Positions 8,799-18,509 of a stretch of DNA of 64,000 bases are shown one piece after another. How positions within the stretch are numbered: position 1 is the first letter of the stretch; each line of letters begins with the position of its first letter. The notes under the pieces are model-generated. The model was not told where the DNA came from. It did no database searches and saw nothing but the letters and a program-made list of their open reading frames with translations. The DNA comes from Pedobacter rhodius (lineage in GTDB: Bacteria; Bacteroidota; Bacteroidia; Sphingobacteriales; Sphingobacteriaceae), in assembly GCF_027213645.1 (NCBI RefSeq), contig NZ_JAPWGL010000003.1, positions 124,001 to 188,000 of the forward strand, written 5' to 3'. The translations under genes and the position numbers were made by a program.

Positions 8799-9677
8799 AT
8801 GAAAGTTACCGGATTTACCTTTATCAGAAATGCCATTACCAATGATTATCCGATAAAGGAAGCAATACTTTCGGTTTTACCACTCTGCGATGATTTTATT
8901 GTCGCATTAGGAAACTCAACAGATGAAACTTCAGAACTGGTTAAAAACATCGACCCAAAAAAAATCAGAACCATTGATACCGTATGGAACGAAAGTTTAA
9001 AAGAAGGCGGATTCGTTTTTGCTGACGAAACGAACAAAGCATTGGCTGAAATCCCTAAAGATACAGATTGGTTGATTTACATTCAGGGCGATGAAGCCAT
9101 TCATGAAGATTATTTGCCCCTGATTAAAAAGGAAATGGAAGCAGAACTGAATAACCGCGATGTTGAAGCTTTGCTTTTAAAATATAAACATTTTTACGCC
9201 TCTTATGATTATGCTGCCGAATCGAGGCGATGGTACAGGAGAGAGGTTCGCATTTTAAAAAACTTACCGGGCATACATTCTTATAAAGATGCCCAGGGCT
9301 TCAGAATTAATGGCAGGAAGCTGAAAGTTAAACTTATTGATGCCTATATTTACCATTACGGCTGGGTAAAACCGCCTAAAGGTTTACAAGGAAAAGTTAG
9401 AAATTTCAACCAGTATTATCAAACAGAGGAGTGGATAGAAGAGAATTATCCTGTTCAAAATACGTTTGATATGCACAATGCCGACAGGTTGGTTCATTTT
9501 ACAGGAACACATCCTCAAGTTTTGAAACCCAGAATTAAAGCTGCAAATTGGAAATTTGAACAGGATTTAACCAAACAGACACCTAAAATGAATTTCCGTC
9601 GGAGGCTGTTGCAGAAAATAGAAGATTTAACAGGATTGCGGTTATTCGAATACCGTAACTACAAAATTGTGAAGTAG
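8799..9677 (+). CDS. Glycosyltransferase, GT2-like
   Basis: Cytoplasmic glycosyltransferase with a GT-A fold core, first gene of the surface-glycan cluster. 292 residues: the opening KVTGFTFIRNA and CDDFIVALGNSTDET are the nucleotide-binding beta strands, and IYIQGDEAIHEDY carries the acidic (DXD-like) site near residue 95. The C-terminal third (YHYGWVKPP..., RRRLLQKIEDLTGLRLFEYRNYKI) resembles other Bacteroidota GT2 proteins. Donor and acceptor sugars cannot be read from sequence. The stop TAG abuts the ATG of the next gene with no gap, so the two are probably coupled. Confidence 0.85.
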   Translation: MKVTGFTFIRNAITNDYPIKEAILSVLPLCDDFIVALGNSTDETSELVKNIDPKKIRTIDTVWNESLKEGGFVFADETNKALAEIPKDTDWLIYIQGDEAIHEDYLPLIKKEMEAELNNRDVEALLLKYKHFYASYDYAAESRRWYRREVRILKNLPGIHSYKDAQGFRINGRKLKVKLIDAYIYHYGWVKPPKGLQGKVRNFNQYYQTEEWIEENYPVQNTFDMHNADRLVHFTGTHPQVLKPRIKAANWKFEQDLTKQTPKMNFRRRLLQKIEDLTGLRLFEYRNYKIVK

Positions 9678-10664
9678 ATGCAAAGAAGCGTTTCCATTGT
9701 AATCCCAAATTATAACGGCAGGCATCTGCTCGAAAAATATCTGCCTTCGGTTTTTATCGCCGCTGAAAATGCAAACACCGCATTTGAAATCATCGTAATT
9801 GATGATGGCTCAAAAGATGATAGCGTCGACTTTATAAAAAATAATTATACAAATGTTAAGCTGTTAATCAATGATAAAAACCGTGGCTTTTCGTATACCT
9901 GTAACCATGGCATCCGTGAATCAAAGCATGAACTCATACTACTTTTAAACTCGGATGTTAAGCTTACACCCGATTACTTTCAGCAGCAATGGAAGTATTT
10001 TGCTAAGCCCGATACCTTTGGTGTAATGGCCAGGATAATGAGCTTCGACGAAACCAAAATTGAAGATGCCGCACGTTTACTTTATTACAGCGGTTGCAGA
10101 ATTAAGGCAAACAAATTCTATTATAGTGAAACACCGGAAGATGAAAATGTATACACGGCTTACCTTTCTGGTGCTAATGCCTTGGTTGATGCTAAAAAGC
10201 TGAAAGAACTGGGTGGCTTTGATGAAATTTATTCTCCTTTTTCTTCTGAAGATTTTGATTTAAGCTTACGTGCATGGCAACTGGGCTGGAAATGTTATTA
10301 CGAACATCAGTCGGTTTGTTTTCACCACATCAGCGGGAGTACAAAAACCCAAATCAAATCAGACTTTATAAAGAAAATATATTACCGCAATCGTTTTTTC
10401 CTGCAAAGAATTCAACTGCAAGGAAACAGATTGACATTATTACCGCTTCATTTGATTTTTGCTGAATTAATACCTAAATTACTAACAGGCAAATTCTGGA
10501 TTTTGGCCGCCTATAAAGATTATCTAGCTTCTTTCGAAACCATAAATAATAGTCGCGAACGAATTAACGCTTTAAAACAGAAATACAATTCATCTATAAA
10601 CGTTACTGATGTAATGAACATTATTGATAAATCAGTTCAAGGTAAAAGCATTAAACAATTGTAA
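9678..10664 (+). CDS. Glycosyltransferase family 2
   Basis: GT2 enzyme, 328 residues, for polysaccharide or lipopolysaccharide assembly. Clear motifs: SVSIVIPNYNGRHLLEKYL, IIVIDDGSKDDS (about 40-51), LLLNSDVKLTPDYF (metal-binding NSD, about 92-96) and the acceptor-site SSEDFDLSLRAWQLGWK (about 189-205). A hydrophobic tail segment (PLHLIFAELIPKLL) may touch the membrane. It starts directly after the stop of the preceding gene. The 130 bases that follow before the ABC exporter hold only short weak hairpins. Confidence 0.92.
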   Translation: MQRSVSIVIPNYNGRHLLEKYLPSVFIAAENANTAFEIIVIDDGSKDDSVDFIKNNYTNVKLLINDKNRGFSYTCNHGIRESKHELILLLNSDVKLTPDYFQQQWKYFAKPDTFGVMARIMSFDETKIEDAARLLYYSGCRIKANKFYYSETPEDENVYTAYLSGANALVDAKKLKELGGFDEIYSPFSSEDFDLSLRAWQLGWKCYYEHQSVCFHHISGSTKTQIKSDFIKKIYYRNRFFLQRIQLQGNRLTLLPLHLIFAELIPKLLTGKFWILAAYKDYLASFETINNSRERINALKQKYNSSINVTDVMNIIDKSVQGKSIKQL

Positions 10665-10794
10665 TTTTATGCCTGAGCATTTTTAAAAACCCGAGAGGTT
10701 TATTTCAAAACCGTACATTTGCCAAGTTTTAATTCGGTTTTTTTGGAGGTGTTTTTAATACATTATCCAATATACATATTCCATTTTCTATAAA

Positions 10795-12621
10795 ATGAAG
10801 ACTTATTTCCGTTTATTATCTTTTGCCAAACCCATAGAGAAATTTGCAATTCCGTATGTAATTGCAACCTTGTTTGCCATTATTTTTAATACGTTCCTTT
10901 TTACGTTGTTAGGACCTCTTATGCAAGCGCTGTTTCTAAAAAGCGATTGCGCTAAGCCTTTACCAACACAAGAGGAAAAATCACTGCTGGATCCGAGAGA
11001 GATTTTTCAGGCATATATTGATAAGATCAGCTTCCAACACGGCGAAGTATATGCCTTGAAAATAATTTGTATCGTAATTGTTGTTACAGTATTTCTTGCT
11101 AATTTTTTCCGTTATTTTTCACAACGGTACATGGAAGATTTAAGGGTACACACCTTACTTAATATGCGTAAAACGGTGTTTGACAATGTTATGAATCTCC
11201 ATGTTGGTTATTTTAATAATGAAAGAAAGGGAGATATTATCTCAAAGGTTGCTTCTGATGTTCAGGTTGTACAATTTACCGTGACAAACACTTTACAAGT
11301 CGTTTTTAAAGAACCCCTGCAATTGATATTTTTTATTATTGTATTACTCTCCATTTCTGTCAAACTAACTTTATTTTCATTGTTGGTTATTCCTGTTTCT
11401 GGTTTTATTATTAGTAAAATTGTTAAACGGTTAAAACAACAGGCTACTCAGGCTCATGAATCTTTTGCAAAAATGATCGGCTTTTTAGATGAATCATTGA
11501 GCGGAATTAAAATTATAAAGGCTTTTAATGCTTCAGAAAGAGTTAAAAATAAGTTTGGGGAAGAGAATAAATTTTATTCTTTTTTAAATCGAAAAATGAC
11601 CAGAAGGCAGCAGCTTGCCTCTCCTGTTTCTCAAACGTTGGGTGTATTGGTCGTAGTTTTCATCCTGTTATATGGTGGAACAATGATTTTAACCGGCCAG
11701 GGAGATCTCAAAGGTGGTGAATTTGTAGTATACCTCGCAACTTTCAGTCAGGTAATGCAACCTATAAAAGCCATTACCGATTCTTTCAGCGGCATTCACT
11801 CCGGCATTTCAGCAGGCGAACGCGTTTTGGATTTAATTGATACCAAACCAGAACTTGTAAATAAACCGAAAGCTGAAAGCTTAGATAGGTTTACTAAATC
11901 TTTGAGTTTTGAAAATGTAGTATTTGGCTATGGCGATAAAGAAGTATTAAAAAACATCAATCTCAATATCGAAAAAGGACAAACCGTTGCCTTGGTTGGC
12001 CCTTCAGGTGGCGGAAAAAGTACGCTGATGGATTTAATTCCCCGTTTTCACGACCCAAAATCAGGCACCATCAAAATCGATGGTCACGATTACCGCGATT
12101 TAACCGTTGAAAGTATCCGTAACCAGATGGGCACGGTAAACCAGGAATCCTTTTTATTTAACGACAGTATATTTAATAATATCGCCTTCGCAAAACCTGA
12201 CGCAACTGAAGAAGAGGTTATCGCTGCCGCAAAAATTGCAAATGCACACGAATTTATCCTGAATACAGAAGAAGGTTATCAAACTTTTGTAGGCGACAGG
12301 GGCAACAGGCTTTCCGGCGGACAAAGACAAAGGGTTTGTATTGCCAGGGCGGTTTTAGCCAACCCACCGATTATGCTTCTGGATGAGGCCACTTCAGCGC
12401 TGGATACAGAATCTGAAAAGCTGGTTCAGGATGCCTTGAACAACCTGATGAAAAACCGAACTTCTATTGTAATTGCACACCGTTTGAGTACCATTCAACA
12501 TGCCGATAAAATTGTTGTAATCGATAAAGGCCAGGTTATTGAAACCGGAACGCACCAGGCATTAATTGCACAAAATGGCCTATACAAACGGTTAATTGAT
12601 ATGCAGGCTTTTAACGATTAA
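10795..12621 (+). CDS. ABC exporter, MsbA-like half transporter
   Basis: Inner-membrane ABC transporter of the lipid/drug exporter class; a homodimer would be expected. 608 residues: six-helix membrane domain (about 15-330) and a nucleotide-binding domain with Walker A GPSGGGKST (about 401-409), signature LSGGQRQRVCIARAV, Walker B IMLLDEATSALD and the H-loop AHRLST. In this setting, among glycosyltransferases, it probably flips a lipid-linked glycan or lipid A core (MsbA-type); peptide or drug export cannot be excluded. A long periplasmic loop after helix 1 (residues about 48-75, CAKPLPTQEEKS...) is larger than in enterobacterial MsbA. Confidence 0.9.
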   Translation: MKTYFRLLSFAKPIEKFAIPYVIATLFAIIFNTFLFTLLGPLMQALFLKSDCAKPLPTQEEKSLLDPREIFQAYIDKISFQHGEVYALKIICIVIVVTVFLANFFRYFSQRYMEDLRVHTLLNMRKTVFDNVMNLHVGYFNNERKGDIISKVASDVQVVQFTVTNTLQVVFKEPLQLIFFIIVLLSISVKLTLFSLLVIPVSGFIISKIVKRLKQQATQAHESFAKMIGFLDESLSGIKIIKAFNASERVKNKFGEENKFYSFLNRKMTRRQQLASPVSQTLGVLVVVFILLYGGTMILTGQGDLKGGEFVVYLATFSQVMQPIKAITDSFSGIHSGISAGERVLDLIDTKPELVNKPKAESLDRFTKSLSFENVVFGYGDKEVLKNINLNIEKGQTVALVGPSGGGKSTLMDLIPRFHDPKSGTIKIDGHDYRDLTVESIRNQMGTVNQESFLFNDSIFNNIAFAKPDATEEEVIAAAKIANAHEFILNTEEGYQTFVGDRGNRLSGGQRQRVCIARAVLANPPIMLLDEATSALDTESEKLVQDALNNLMKNRTSIVIAHRLSTIQHADKIVVIDKGQVIETGTHQALIAQNGLYKRLIDMQAFND

Positions 12622-12625
12622 TTGC

Positions 12626-13528
12626 ATGAACAGTTATCCTTTGGTTTCCATCGCACTTTGTACTTACAACGGGGCTGTTCATTTAGAAGAACAATTAGAT
12701 TCTATAGTAAACCAAACTTACCCTAATCTGGAAGTTGTACTCGTTGATGATGGTTCAAAAGACAATACACATGAAATTTTAAAATCATACGCGGCTAAAT
12801 ATCACAATTTTAAAATTTACCAAAACGAGTTTAACCTTGGCTACATTAAAAATTTTGAGAAGGCCATAAGCTTATGTAGCGGAGAATTTATTGCACTTTG
12901 CGATCAGGATGATGTCTGGCTTGAAAACAAGATAGCCTTACAGGTTAGCGAAATCGGGGATAATATACTGGTTTATCATGATTCAGCATTTATCGATGAT
13001 AAAGGCGCGTCGCTTGATAGAAAAATCTCTGATGTCCGAAGGTTTTATGCAGGAAATGATTCCAGGTATTTTCTGTTTGAAAATTGTGTATCTGGCCATA
13101 CAGTTCTATTCCACAAAAAACTAATACCTTACCTGGATAATTTCACCGGTTTGGTGATGCATGACTGGTGGCTGGCGTATGTAGCAACCAATATAGGAAG
13201 TATCGCATTTAGTTCCTTATGTTTAGTCAGGTATCGTCAGCATTCAAACATGAGTACGGATATATTAAGACAAAAAAAAAAAATAAGAGAAGGACGAAAA
13301 ATCAGTTTTGCAAAATTTATTGAGAGAATAAGAATTTTCTCAAACTATCCTTACAATAAACATCAAAAATTCACATTTCATTTATTAAAGCTTCTTGAAG
13401 CAGGAGGTAGTGAAAATCAACCAAACATAAATCTTTTCCTTTTCATTCTTAAACACAAAGAAATCTTATTATTTATGCAGCGGAAGGGATTTTGGAGTAA
13501 AATGAATTTCATCAGAAAGTTTTTGTGA
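12626..13528 (+). CDS. Glycosyltransferase family 2
   Basis: GT2 enzyme, 300 residues from ATG 12626. A longer frame from 12596 would overlap the ABC gene by 26 bases and adds no family sequence; MNSYPLVSIALCTYNG is the normal opening, four bases after the ABC stop. Motifs: VVLVDDGSKDNTHEIL, FIALCDQDDVWLENK (CDQDD metal site, about 85-95), and GLVMHDWWLAYVA, the conserved HDWW of rhamnosyl/galactosyl-type members (RgpF/WcaA-like). Contains a run of nine or ten A near 13272, a potential slippage tract. Confidence 0.93.
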   Translation: MNSYPLVSIALCTYNGAVHLEEQLDSIVNQTYPNLEVVLVDDGSKDNTHEILKSYAAKYHNFKIYQNEFNLGYIKNFEKAISLCSGEFIALCDQDDVWLENKIALQVSEIGDNILVYHDSAFIDDKGASLDRKISDVRRFYAGNDSRYFLFENCVSGHTVLFHKKLIPYLDNFTGLVMHDWWLAYVATNIGSIAFSSLCLVRYRQHSNMSTDILRQKKKIREGRKISFAKFIERIRIFSNYPYNKHQKFTFHLLKLLEAGGSENQPNINLFLFILKHKEILLFMQRKGFWSKMNFIRKFL

Positions 13529-13529
13529 T

Positions 13530-14249
13530 ATGAATAATGTCCCTCCAATTGTATCATTAATTTGCGTAACCTTTAATGCAGGTCAGCACATCAATTCTTT
13601 TCTTCAAAGTGCTAAGAAAAACATGCCTAAGCATTGTGAACTTATTATCTTTGATGGCGACAGTAGAGACGATACCCTGAAAATTATTTCTCAATATCCT
13701 GATTTGGTCACTTCCTTAATCAGTAAAAAAGATAAAGGTATTTACGATGCAATGAATAATGCTGTAAAATTAGCCAAAGGGCAATGGTTATACTTTATAG
13801 GTGCAGATGATGAAATAACTGAAAACTTTGGAACCGTTATAAGTCAATTAAAAGAGACCGATACCATTTATCATTGTGATATAATAATGGATGATGTTAA
13901 AATTATCAGATCTGCCGAGCCTTATCAACTTGCAAAGTATAATATTTCACACCAGGCAATTTTTTATCCGAAGAGTGTTTTTGAAAAATATAGCTATAAT
14001 CTGACATACAAAATCTGTGCGGATTATGAACTCAATTTAAAACTCAGAGGAGATTCCGCTTACAGATTTAAATACATTCCGCTGGTTGCAGCAAAATTCG
14101 GAACAGACGGACTATCAAGTTTAAAAACCGATGATGCTTTCGAACATAAAAAACCGAAATTGATAAATCATTATCTTGGCTTATCTGTTTATTTGCGTTA
14201 TATGTTCCGTAAATTTAAACATCAGATTCAAGGCAAGCATGTCAAATAA
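13530..14249 (+). CDS. Glycosyltransferase family 2, short
   Basis: GT2 of the WcaE/colanic-acid type, 239 residues. Opening PPIVSLICVTFNAG, then IIFDGDSRDDTLKI (about 38-50), KDKGIYDAMNNAV (the family's typical KGIYDAMNKG stretch) and YFIGADDEI (metal site). One base after the preceding gene, and its last 11 bases overlap the start of the next, so translation of the run is probably coupled. Confidence 0.92.
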   Translation: MNNVPPIVSLICVTFNAGQHINSFLQSAKKNMPKHCELIIFDGDSRDDTLKIISQYPDLVTSLISKKDKGIYDAMNNAVKLAKGQWLYFIGADDEITENFGTVISQLKETDTIYHCDIIMDDVKIIRSAEPYQLAKYNISHQAIFYPKSVFEKYSYNLTYKICADYELNLKLRGDSAYRFKYIPLVAAKFGTDGLSSLKTDDAFEHKKPKLINHYLGLSVYLRYMFRKFKHQIQGKHVK

Positions 14250-15042
14250 ACCAAAATACGCAATTCTTGTTCCTCTATATAAAGAAAACCTATCCGAATT
14301 TGAAGAAATTGCTTTAAATCAGTGTTTCAAAGTGTTTCAGGGCTACCCTGTTATTGCTGTAAAACCTGAAAAACTTTTGTTATCCGACAAACGTTTTTCC
14401 AAATCGGTTTCCTTTGATAATTCCTATTTTGAAAGTGTATTTGGCTACAACAAGCTTATGCTTTCAGCAAGTTTTTATACTCAATTTAGCGAATACGACT
14501 ACATTCTGATTTATCAATTGGATGCCTTTGTGTTCTCTGATCAAATGGATTTTTGGTGCAGCAAAGGATATGATTATATTGGAGCGCCCTGGCTATATAA
14601 CCATAATCATTATTCAAAATTTAAAACTTTTAAAGAGCACATAAGATCTTACTTCCACCGACGGTATAATTTATCAGGGAAATCAGGACTACCTATTCTG
14701 GATAAACAACTCAATAATCAGGTTGGAAATGGCGGTTTTTCGTTAAGAAAGGTTGAAACATTTATAAAACTCTGTCAGGTTTATAAAACCCAAATTAGCA
14801 AATATGAACAAATTGAAAATAGCATATTTAATGAAGATATCTTTTTTAGCATCGAATTAAACCGTAGAAAAAGAATCGTTAAAATACCTTCTTATAAAGA
14901 AGCCGTAAATTTTGCCATTGAAACAGAACCAGAAAAAGCATTTAAGTTGAATGGGAATAAATGCCCGTTTGGGTGTCATGCATGGGAAAAAAACATAAAT
15001 TTCTGGCGGCCTTATTTTGCTGAAAACGGTTATAAAATTTAA
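14239..15042 (+). CDS. DUF5672 protein, probable glycosyltransferase
   Basis: 267 residues from ATG 14239, which overlaps the upstream gene by 11 bases. The longer frame from a TTG at 14176 lies wholly in that gene and is unlikely. The protein contains YAILVPLYKENLSEFEE, DYILIYQLDAFVFSDQ (an LDAF motif in place of DXD) and GYDYIGAPWL, NGGFSLRKVE and FNEDIFFSIEL, all of which I associate with DUF5672, a family found in polysaccharide loci and thought to be GT-A-like. Biochemical role unproven. Its TAA overlaps the stop of the convergent gene. Confidence 0.8.
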   Translation: MSNKPKYAILVPLYKENLSEFEEIALNQCFKVFQGYPVIAVKPEKLLLSDKRFSKSVSFDNSYFESVFGYNKLMLSASFYTQFSEYDYILIYQLDAFVFSDQMDFWCSKGYDYIGAPWLYNHNHYSKFKTFKEHIRSYFHRRYNLSGKSGLPILDKQLNNQVGNGGFSLRKVETFIKLCQVYKTQISKYEQIENSIFNEDIFFSIELNRRKRIVKIPSYKEAVNFAIETEPEKAFKLNGNKCPFGCHAWEKNINFWRPYFAENGYKI

Positions 15043-15902
15043 GCTTCAAAAAGTAATTTTAAAAAGATACCGGTTCCTATTTTTTTACTCAGCTTACTTT
15101 TTAACAGAACCTTAATCCTTTGTATTTTGCTGTAACCGGTGATTTGCATTCGCTTGAAAAAAAACCTGAACGCATGTTTCTCTGTAATTTTCATTTCCTT
15201 CTCTGATAGATTTTCGAGATTTACGGGCAAGGAATTTGCCCACTTGTTATGTAACTTCAGTGTTTCTTCTACCCAATTACTATCATAGTTACCTTCTGAA
15301 AAATGTTCTAAAAGGATCTCAAAGGTAACATAAGCTTTGTATTCGTTTCTGATGGCCAACGAATAATCAATATCGTAACAATGGAACTTTTTAAAAGTAA
15401 CTTCGTCAAACGGGTATTTTGTAACACATGTTTTGGTCGTACAAAACCAAACCCCATCTACTGCCACTACCTGTGAAATTTTTTCATTTTTTGGATTTTG
15501 AAGATGATGAGAAGTACCAAGCTGATCAAACTTAAATCGCTGTAATATATTTATGTAGTTGATTTTTGCCGGGCCGCCATTACAAAACCAACCGGATGGC
15601 GCTATAGACTTATAGCTGCTTCCCGCAATACCAATAAGCCCAAGTTTAGTAATTTCTGCAAAAGCAGACAATACAATTTGGCCCCAGTTTCTGGTTTTTA
15701 TTGAAATATCTTCATGCATATAACAAAGTAAATCGTACTTCGCCTGTTTAGCGCCAAGATTGTATATTTCACAAAGGCCTTTATGCCCGTTGGCGTTATT
15801 GAAAACTAAAATTTCGTACGGTATGCCAACAGTTTCCTCTATATTGATTCTTATATCATTCAGTTGTTGTGCATTTACCGAAGCGATTATAATTGATATC
15901 AT
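15039..15902 (-). CDS. Glycosyltransferase-like, StrF-type domain
   Basis: 287 residues from ATG 15902; a longer frame from 15950 adds a Cys-rich tail not typical of the family. Core resembles the GT2-like PF13712 group: ISIIIASVNAQQLNDI, YEILVFNNANGHKGLCEIYN, YDLLCYMHEDISIKTRNW (MHED in place of DXD) and VDGVWFCTTK, FDEVTFKKFHCYDIDYSLAIR. Likely a sugar transferase for the same glycan as its neighbours, but on the opposite strand. Its TAA (15041-15039) overlaps the TAA of the convergent gene, leaving no space for a terminator. Confidence 0.82.
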   Translation of the reverse strand: MISIIIASVNAQQLNDIRINIEETVGIPYEILVFNNANGHKGLCEIYNLGAKQAKYDLLCYMHEDISIKTRNWGQIVLSAFAEITKLGLIGIAGSSYKSIAPSGWFCNGGPAKINYINILQRFKFDQLGTSHHLQNPKNEKISQVVAVDGVWFCTTKTCVTKYPFDEVTFKKFHCYDIDYSLAIRNEYKAYVTFEILLEHFSEGNYDSNWVEETLKLHNKWANSLPVNLENLSEKEMKITEKHAFRFFFKRMQITGYSKIQRIKVLLKSKLSKKIGTGIFLKLLFEA

Positions 15903-16047
15903 GAATTGTAAAAATAAATGCCGTTTTAAACAGCAAAAATAACAATTCAAGCCACATAATACAGAATGTTAAAATGTTATAAAAGACAACATTCTTACAT
16001 GCAAAATAGTAAAAGATTAATCTATTGTTATTATTATTGCAGCATCT

Positions 16048-17130
16048 ATGTCTACATCAATACAAAAAGAAAAAATAAATTACGATTTCATTGATTCACT
16101 CCGATTTATTGCAATCATATCAATCGTTTTGGAACACAGTTATCTTTGGCCCGAGCCTAAATTTTTTACTGATGTTTATGAGCAATCCATTCAACTTTTC
16201 ACTATGCAGGTTTTCAAATTCGGAACGATTTTGTTCTATATACTTGCAGGTTTCCTGATTGGCGATAAAATCCATACCACAACATCTTTACAGTACTTAA
16301 AAAGAAGGTTTGACGGCACATTCAAACCATGGCTTTTCTGGATGGTTGTTTTCCTGATATTTATTTATGCTAATTTTCTGGTTATATACCTTAAAGGTGC
16401 GTGGTCTCCAGTATTTGATCAGCCTTTGTGGGGTTTTGGCAAACAACTTTATGATATTATCGTAAATACCAGTTTTTGGTTTATTCTGAACTTTTTGGGT
16501 AGTATATCTATCCTTCTTATCTTCAGAAGGTACCTTTATAGCTGGAAATTAGGTTTATTTTTAGGAGCATGCTCACTGTTCTATTCTTTAAATTTATATC
16601 ATGAATGGATTTTCAGTCAGCATACCACTGCAGTTCTTGGTTTCGTTTTTTACCTTTGGCTGGGTGTTATTCTTCATAAATACTTTACTGAATTTAATGT
16701 ATGGATAAAAAAATGCCCGGTGTTTCCTTTGGCGCTGGCAACAGCCATTATGTTATTTGTTTCTTGTTGGGAAAGCTACCACCTTATACAAATCGGGGTA
16801 AAGGCAGATCCATACAATACGCTGAGATTTACCAACATTATATATTCGATTGTAAGCTTTGTTTTTCTCTATAAACTTGGAAATCCATTATGGATAAAAA
16901 AGTTAAATCCCCGAAGCAGCACTTATGGAATTCATTTAATTCACTTCATAATTATTGTTCAGATACTTCCTACGATATTTAACCCCCTGCACATTACTTC
17001 TGCAGGAAAAAGTTCTCTGGAACTTGTATTCATTCAGTATGCCAGGTTTTTTATAACTTATTTTGCGAGTTACTTTATAGTTTATCTGATTAATAAATCG
17101 AACAAGTTAAAATGGATTGTTGGGCAATAA
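16048..17130 (+). CDS. Acyltransferase 3 family membrane protein
   Basis: Multi-pass inner-membrane O-acyltransferase (OafA/WecH/NolX group), 360 residues with about ten helices. The N-terminal IDSLRFIAIISIVLEH carries the conserved R and the catalytic-type H of the family, and the end of the protein repeats hydrophobic segments (FFITYFASYFIVYLI). It probably acetylates or succinylates a sugar of the surface glycan. Upstream 100 bases are AT-rich with only a poor promoter match. Convergent with the secreted protein gene 28 bases later. Confidence 0.88.
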   Translation: MSTSIQKEKINYDFIDSLRFIAIISIVLEHSYLWPEPKFFTDVYEQSIQLFTMQVFKFGTILFYILAGFLIGDKIHTTTSLQYLKRRFDGTFKPWLFWMVVFLIFIYANFLVIYLKGAWSPVFDQPLWGFGKQLYDIIVNTSFWFILNFLGSISILLIFRRYLYSWKLGLFLGACSLFYSLNLYHEWIFSQHTTAVLGFVFYLWLGVILHKYFTEFNVWIKKCPVFPLALATAIMLFVSCWESYHLIQIGVKADPYNTLRFTNIIYSIVSFVFLYKLGNPLWIKKLNPRSSTYGIHLIHFIIIVQILPTIFNPLHITSAGKSSLELVFIQYARFFITYFASYFIVYLINKSNKLKWIVGQ

Positions 17131-17158
17131 GTTATTTATTTTTTATACTAATAAATAG

Positions 17159-18403
17159 TTAATTAGGATAATTTGCAACCAATTGAGCCATTGTTACTCT
17201 GACATTTTCTAAGCTGCCAACGCATATGTAAGCGGTAAAATTATAAGTTTGCCCTGCAAAAATATTCGGTATTCGTTGAACCAAATTCCATTTGTTTGTA
17301 GAGCCGAAGCTAAACTGGCCATATCCATTTGTTGCAGCTTGTCCAATAGCAGGACAATAAACACCCATTGCGTAATCGCCCGAAGATTTAGCAAGAATAA
17401 TAGGCCTTCCTGCCTCATTATCAGGCTCATTTGTAACATTAGTCAAAGTACTATTTCCTTGATTGAACCGCCAAAAAGTATTGAATGAACTTGGCATATA
17501 TCCTGTTACCACTTCAAATTGTCCCATAGCCAGATTAGCCTCATCAGATGGCACAGAATGACTAACTTCATACTTGATCGCATGAGCCATTCCAGGAATA
17601 CCAATTGTAACTGTTTTACTCATTATATGATTTGAGAGAATAGTATATCCATTTATCGGGGAAGGACAAGATCCGGTAGGAGCTGATGAATTACTGTAAA
17701 ACGCCATTTGAGTGGTTGTTTGTAATATATATCCCGCAGTAGAAAAGCTCAATAATTCACTTGAAGTACATCCTCCACTACCGTCACCATGATTCCCGGC
17801 TTCTGTTGGATTATAACATTCTGCAGTCCATGAAGGAGGAGAATAAGATGAATAAAAGCTCGACGCAGTTTGTAATTCACGACCATGATCAGCTGCATCA
17901 ATGAATTCTACACCATTCCACGTTAGTGAATAAATACCTCCAGCAAATTTTGAATTAGCTTTAAGGACAATTGGATAGCCTCCAGCTGAAGCAGATATTT
18001 GTCCTTCAAGATATGGTGTTTCAATTGGACTATTGTTTAAAAGTTTATTGTTTACTCCATGTGGATCTATACCGTAAGCATAAATTGCCAAACGACAGGG
18101 TGTTATAAGATTTGTAGGGATTCTCCATCTAAATCCATGGTTTCCTGAGTATCCTGTAGCACTATTAACATCAGGACGAGGATAATTTGCTAATGTTGAA
18201 CCTATAAATACGCTACCCGGAGATCCTGCTGGTGCATTTGCATAAAAATGAATAGTTAAATTAGTTAAAGGAGCAGCAGCATCCAAAGACCATCCTGTGA
18301 CTAATAAACTATTATCGATTGCGTCTAAAAAACCAATTGGTGTTGAACAAAAAAGAACTTTTGAACACAATAATAAAAAAGTAATTGAGAGCATCTTTTT
18401 CAT
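17159..18403 (-). CDS. Secreted protein with GW-type domain
   Basis: 414 residues. A signal peptide (MKKMLSITFLLLCSKVLFCS) precedes GFLDAIDNSLLVTGWSLD, the repeated G-F-x-D...GW-x-x-D pattern seen in carbohydrate-associated modules of secreted proteins. The rest is beta-rich, poor in Lys, with TWNGVEFIDAADHGRELQTA and FWRFNQGNSTLTN; it could be a galactose-mutarotase-like or glycosidase-related fold, but I do not recognise a catalytic site. Several Cys pairs suggest disulfides. A -7 box, TAATTTTG (18431-18424), lies upstream. It sits within the glycan cluster but reads alone. Function not assigned. Confidence 0.6.
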   Translation of the reverse strand: MKKMLSITFLLLCSKVLFCSTPIGFLDAIDNSLLVTGWSLDAAAPLTNLTIHFYANAPAGSPGSVFIGSTLANYPRPDVNSATGYSGNHGFRWRIPTNLITPCRLAIYAYGIDPHGVNNKLLNNSPIETPYLEGQISASAGGYPIVLKANSKFAGGIYSLTWNGVEFIDAADHGRELQTASSFYSSYSPPSWTAECYNPTEAGNHGDGSGGCTSSELLSFSTAGYILQTTTQMAFYSNSSAPTGSCPSPINGYTILSNHIMSKTVTIGIPGMAHAIKYEVSHSVPSDEANLAMGQFEVVTGYMPSSFNTFWRFNQGNSTLTNVTNEPDNEAGRPIILAKSSGDYAMGVYCPAIGQAATNGYGQFSFGSTNKWNLVQRIPNIFAGQTYNFTAYICVGSLENVRVTMAQLVANYPN

Positions 18404-18509
18404 AATTTACAAATTAATTTAATCAAAATTAACAAAAATTCATCCTAATAAATTTTAAACCACTTTTAAGCCAATATTCTATATAATTATTCGAAATAAC
18501 AGCCAAACA

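Noticed and set aside
10665-10794. Hairpins between a glycosyltransferase and the ABC gene
   Set aside because: AAACC/GGTTT and AAACCG/CGGTTT pairs are short; a terminator or RNA cannot be claimed.
12596-12625. Ten-residue extension of a glycosyltransferase
   Set aside because: It overlaps the ABC gene; the normal opening starts at ATG 12626.
14176-14238. TTG-started extension of the DUF5672 gene
   Set aside because: Lies wholly within the upstream glycosyltransferase gene; ATG 14239 is better.
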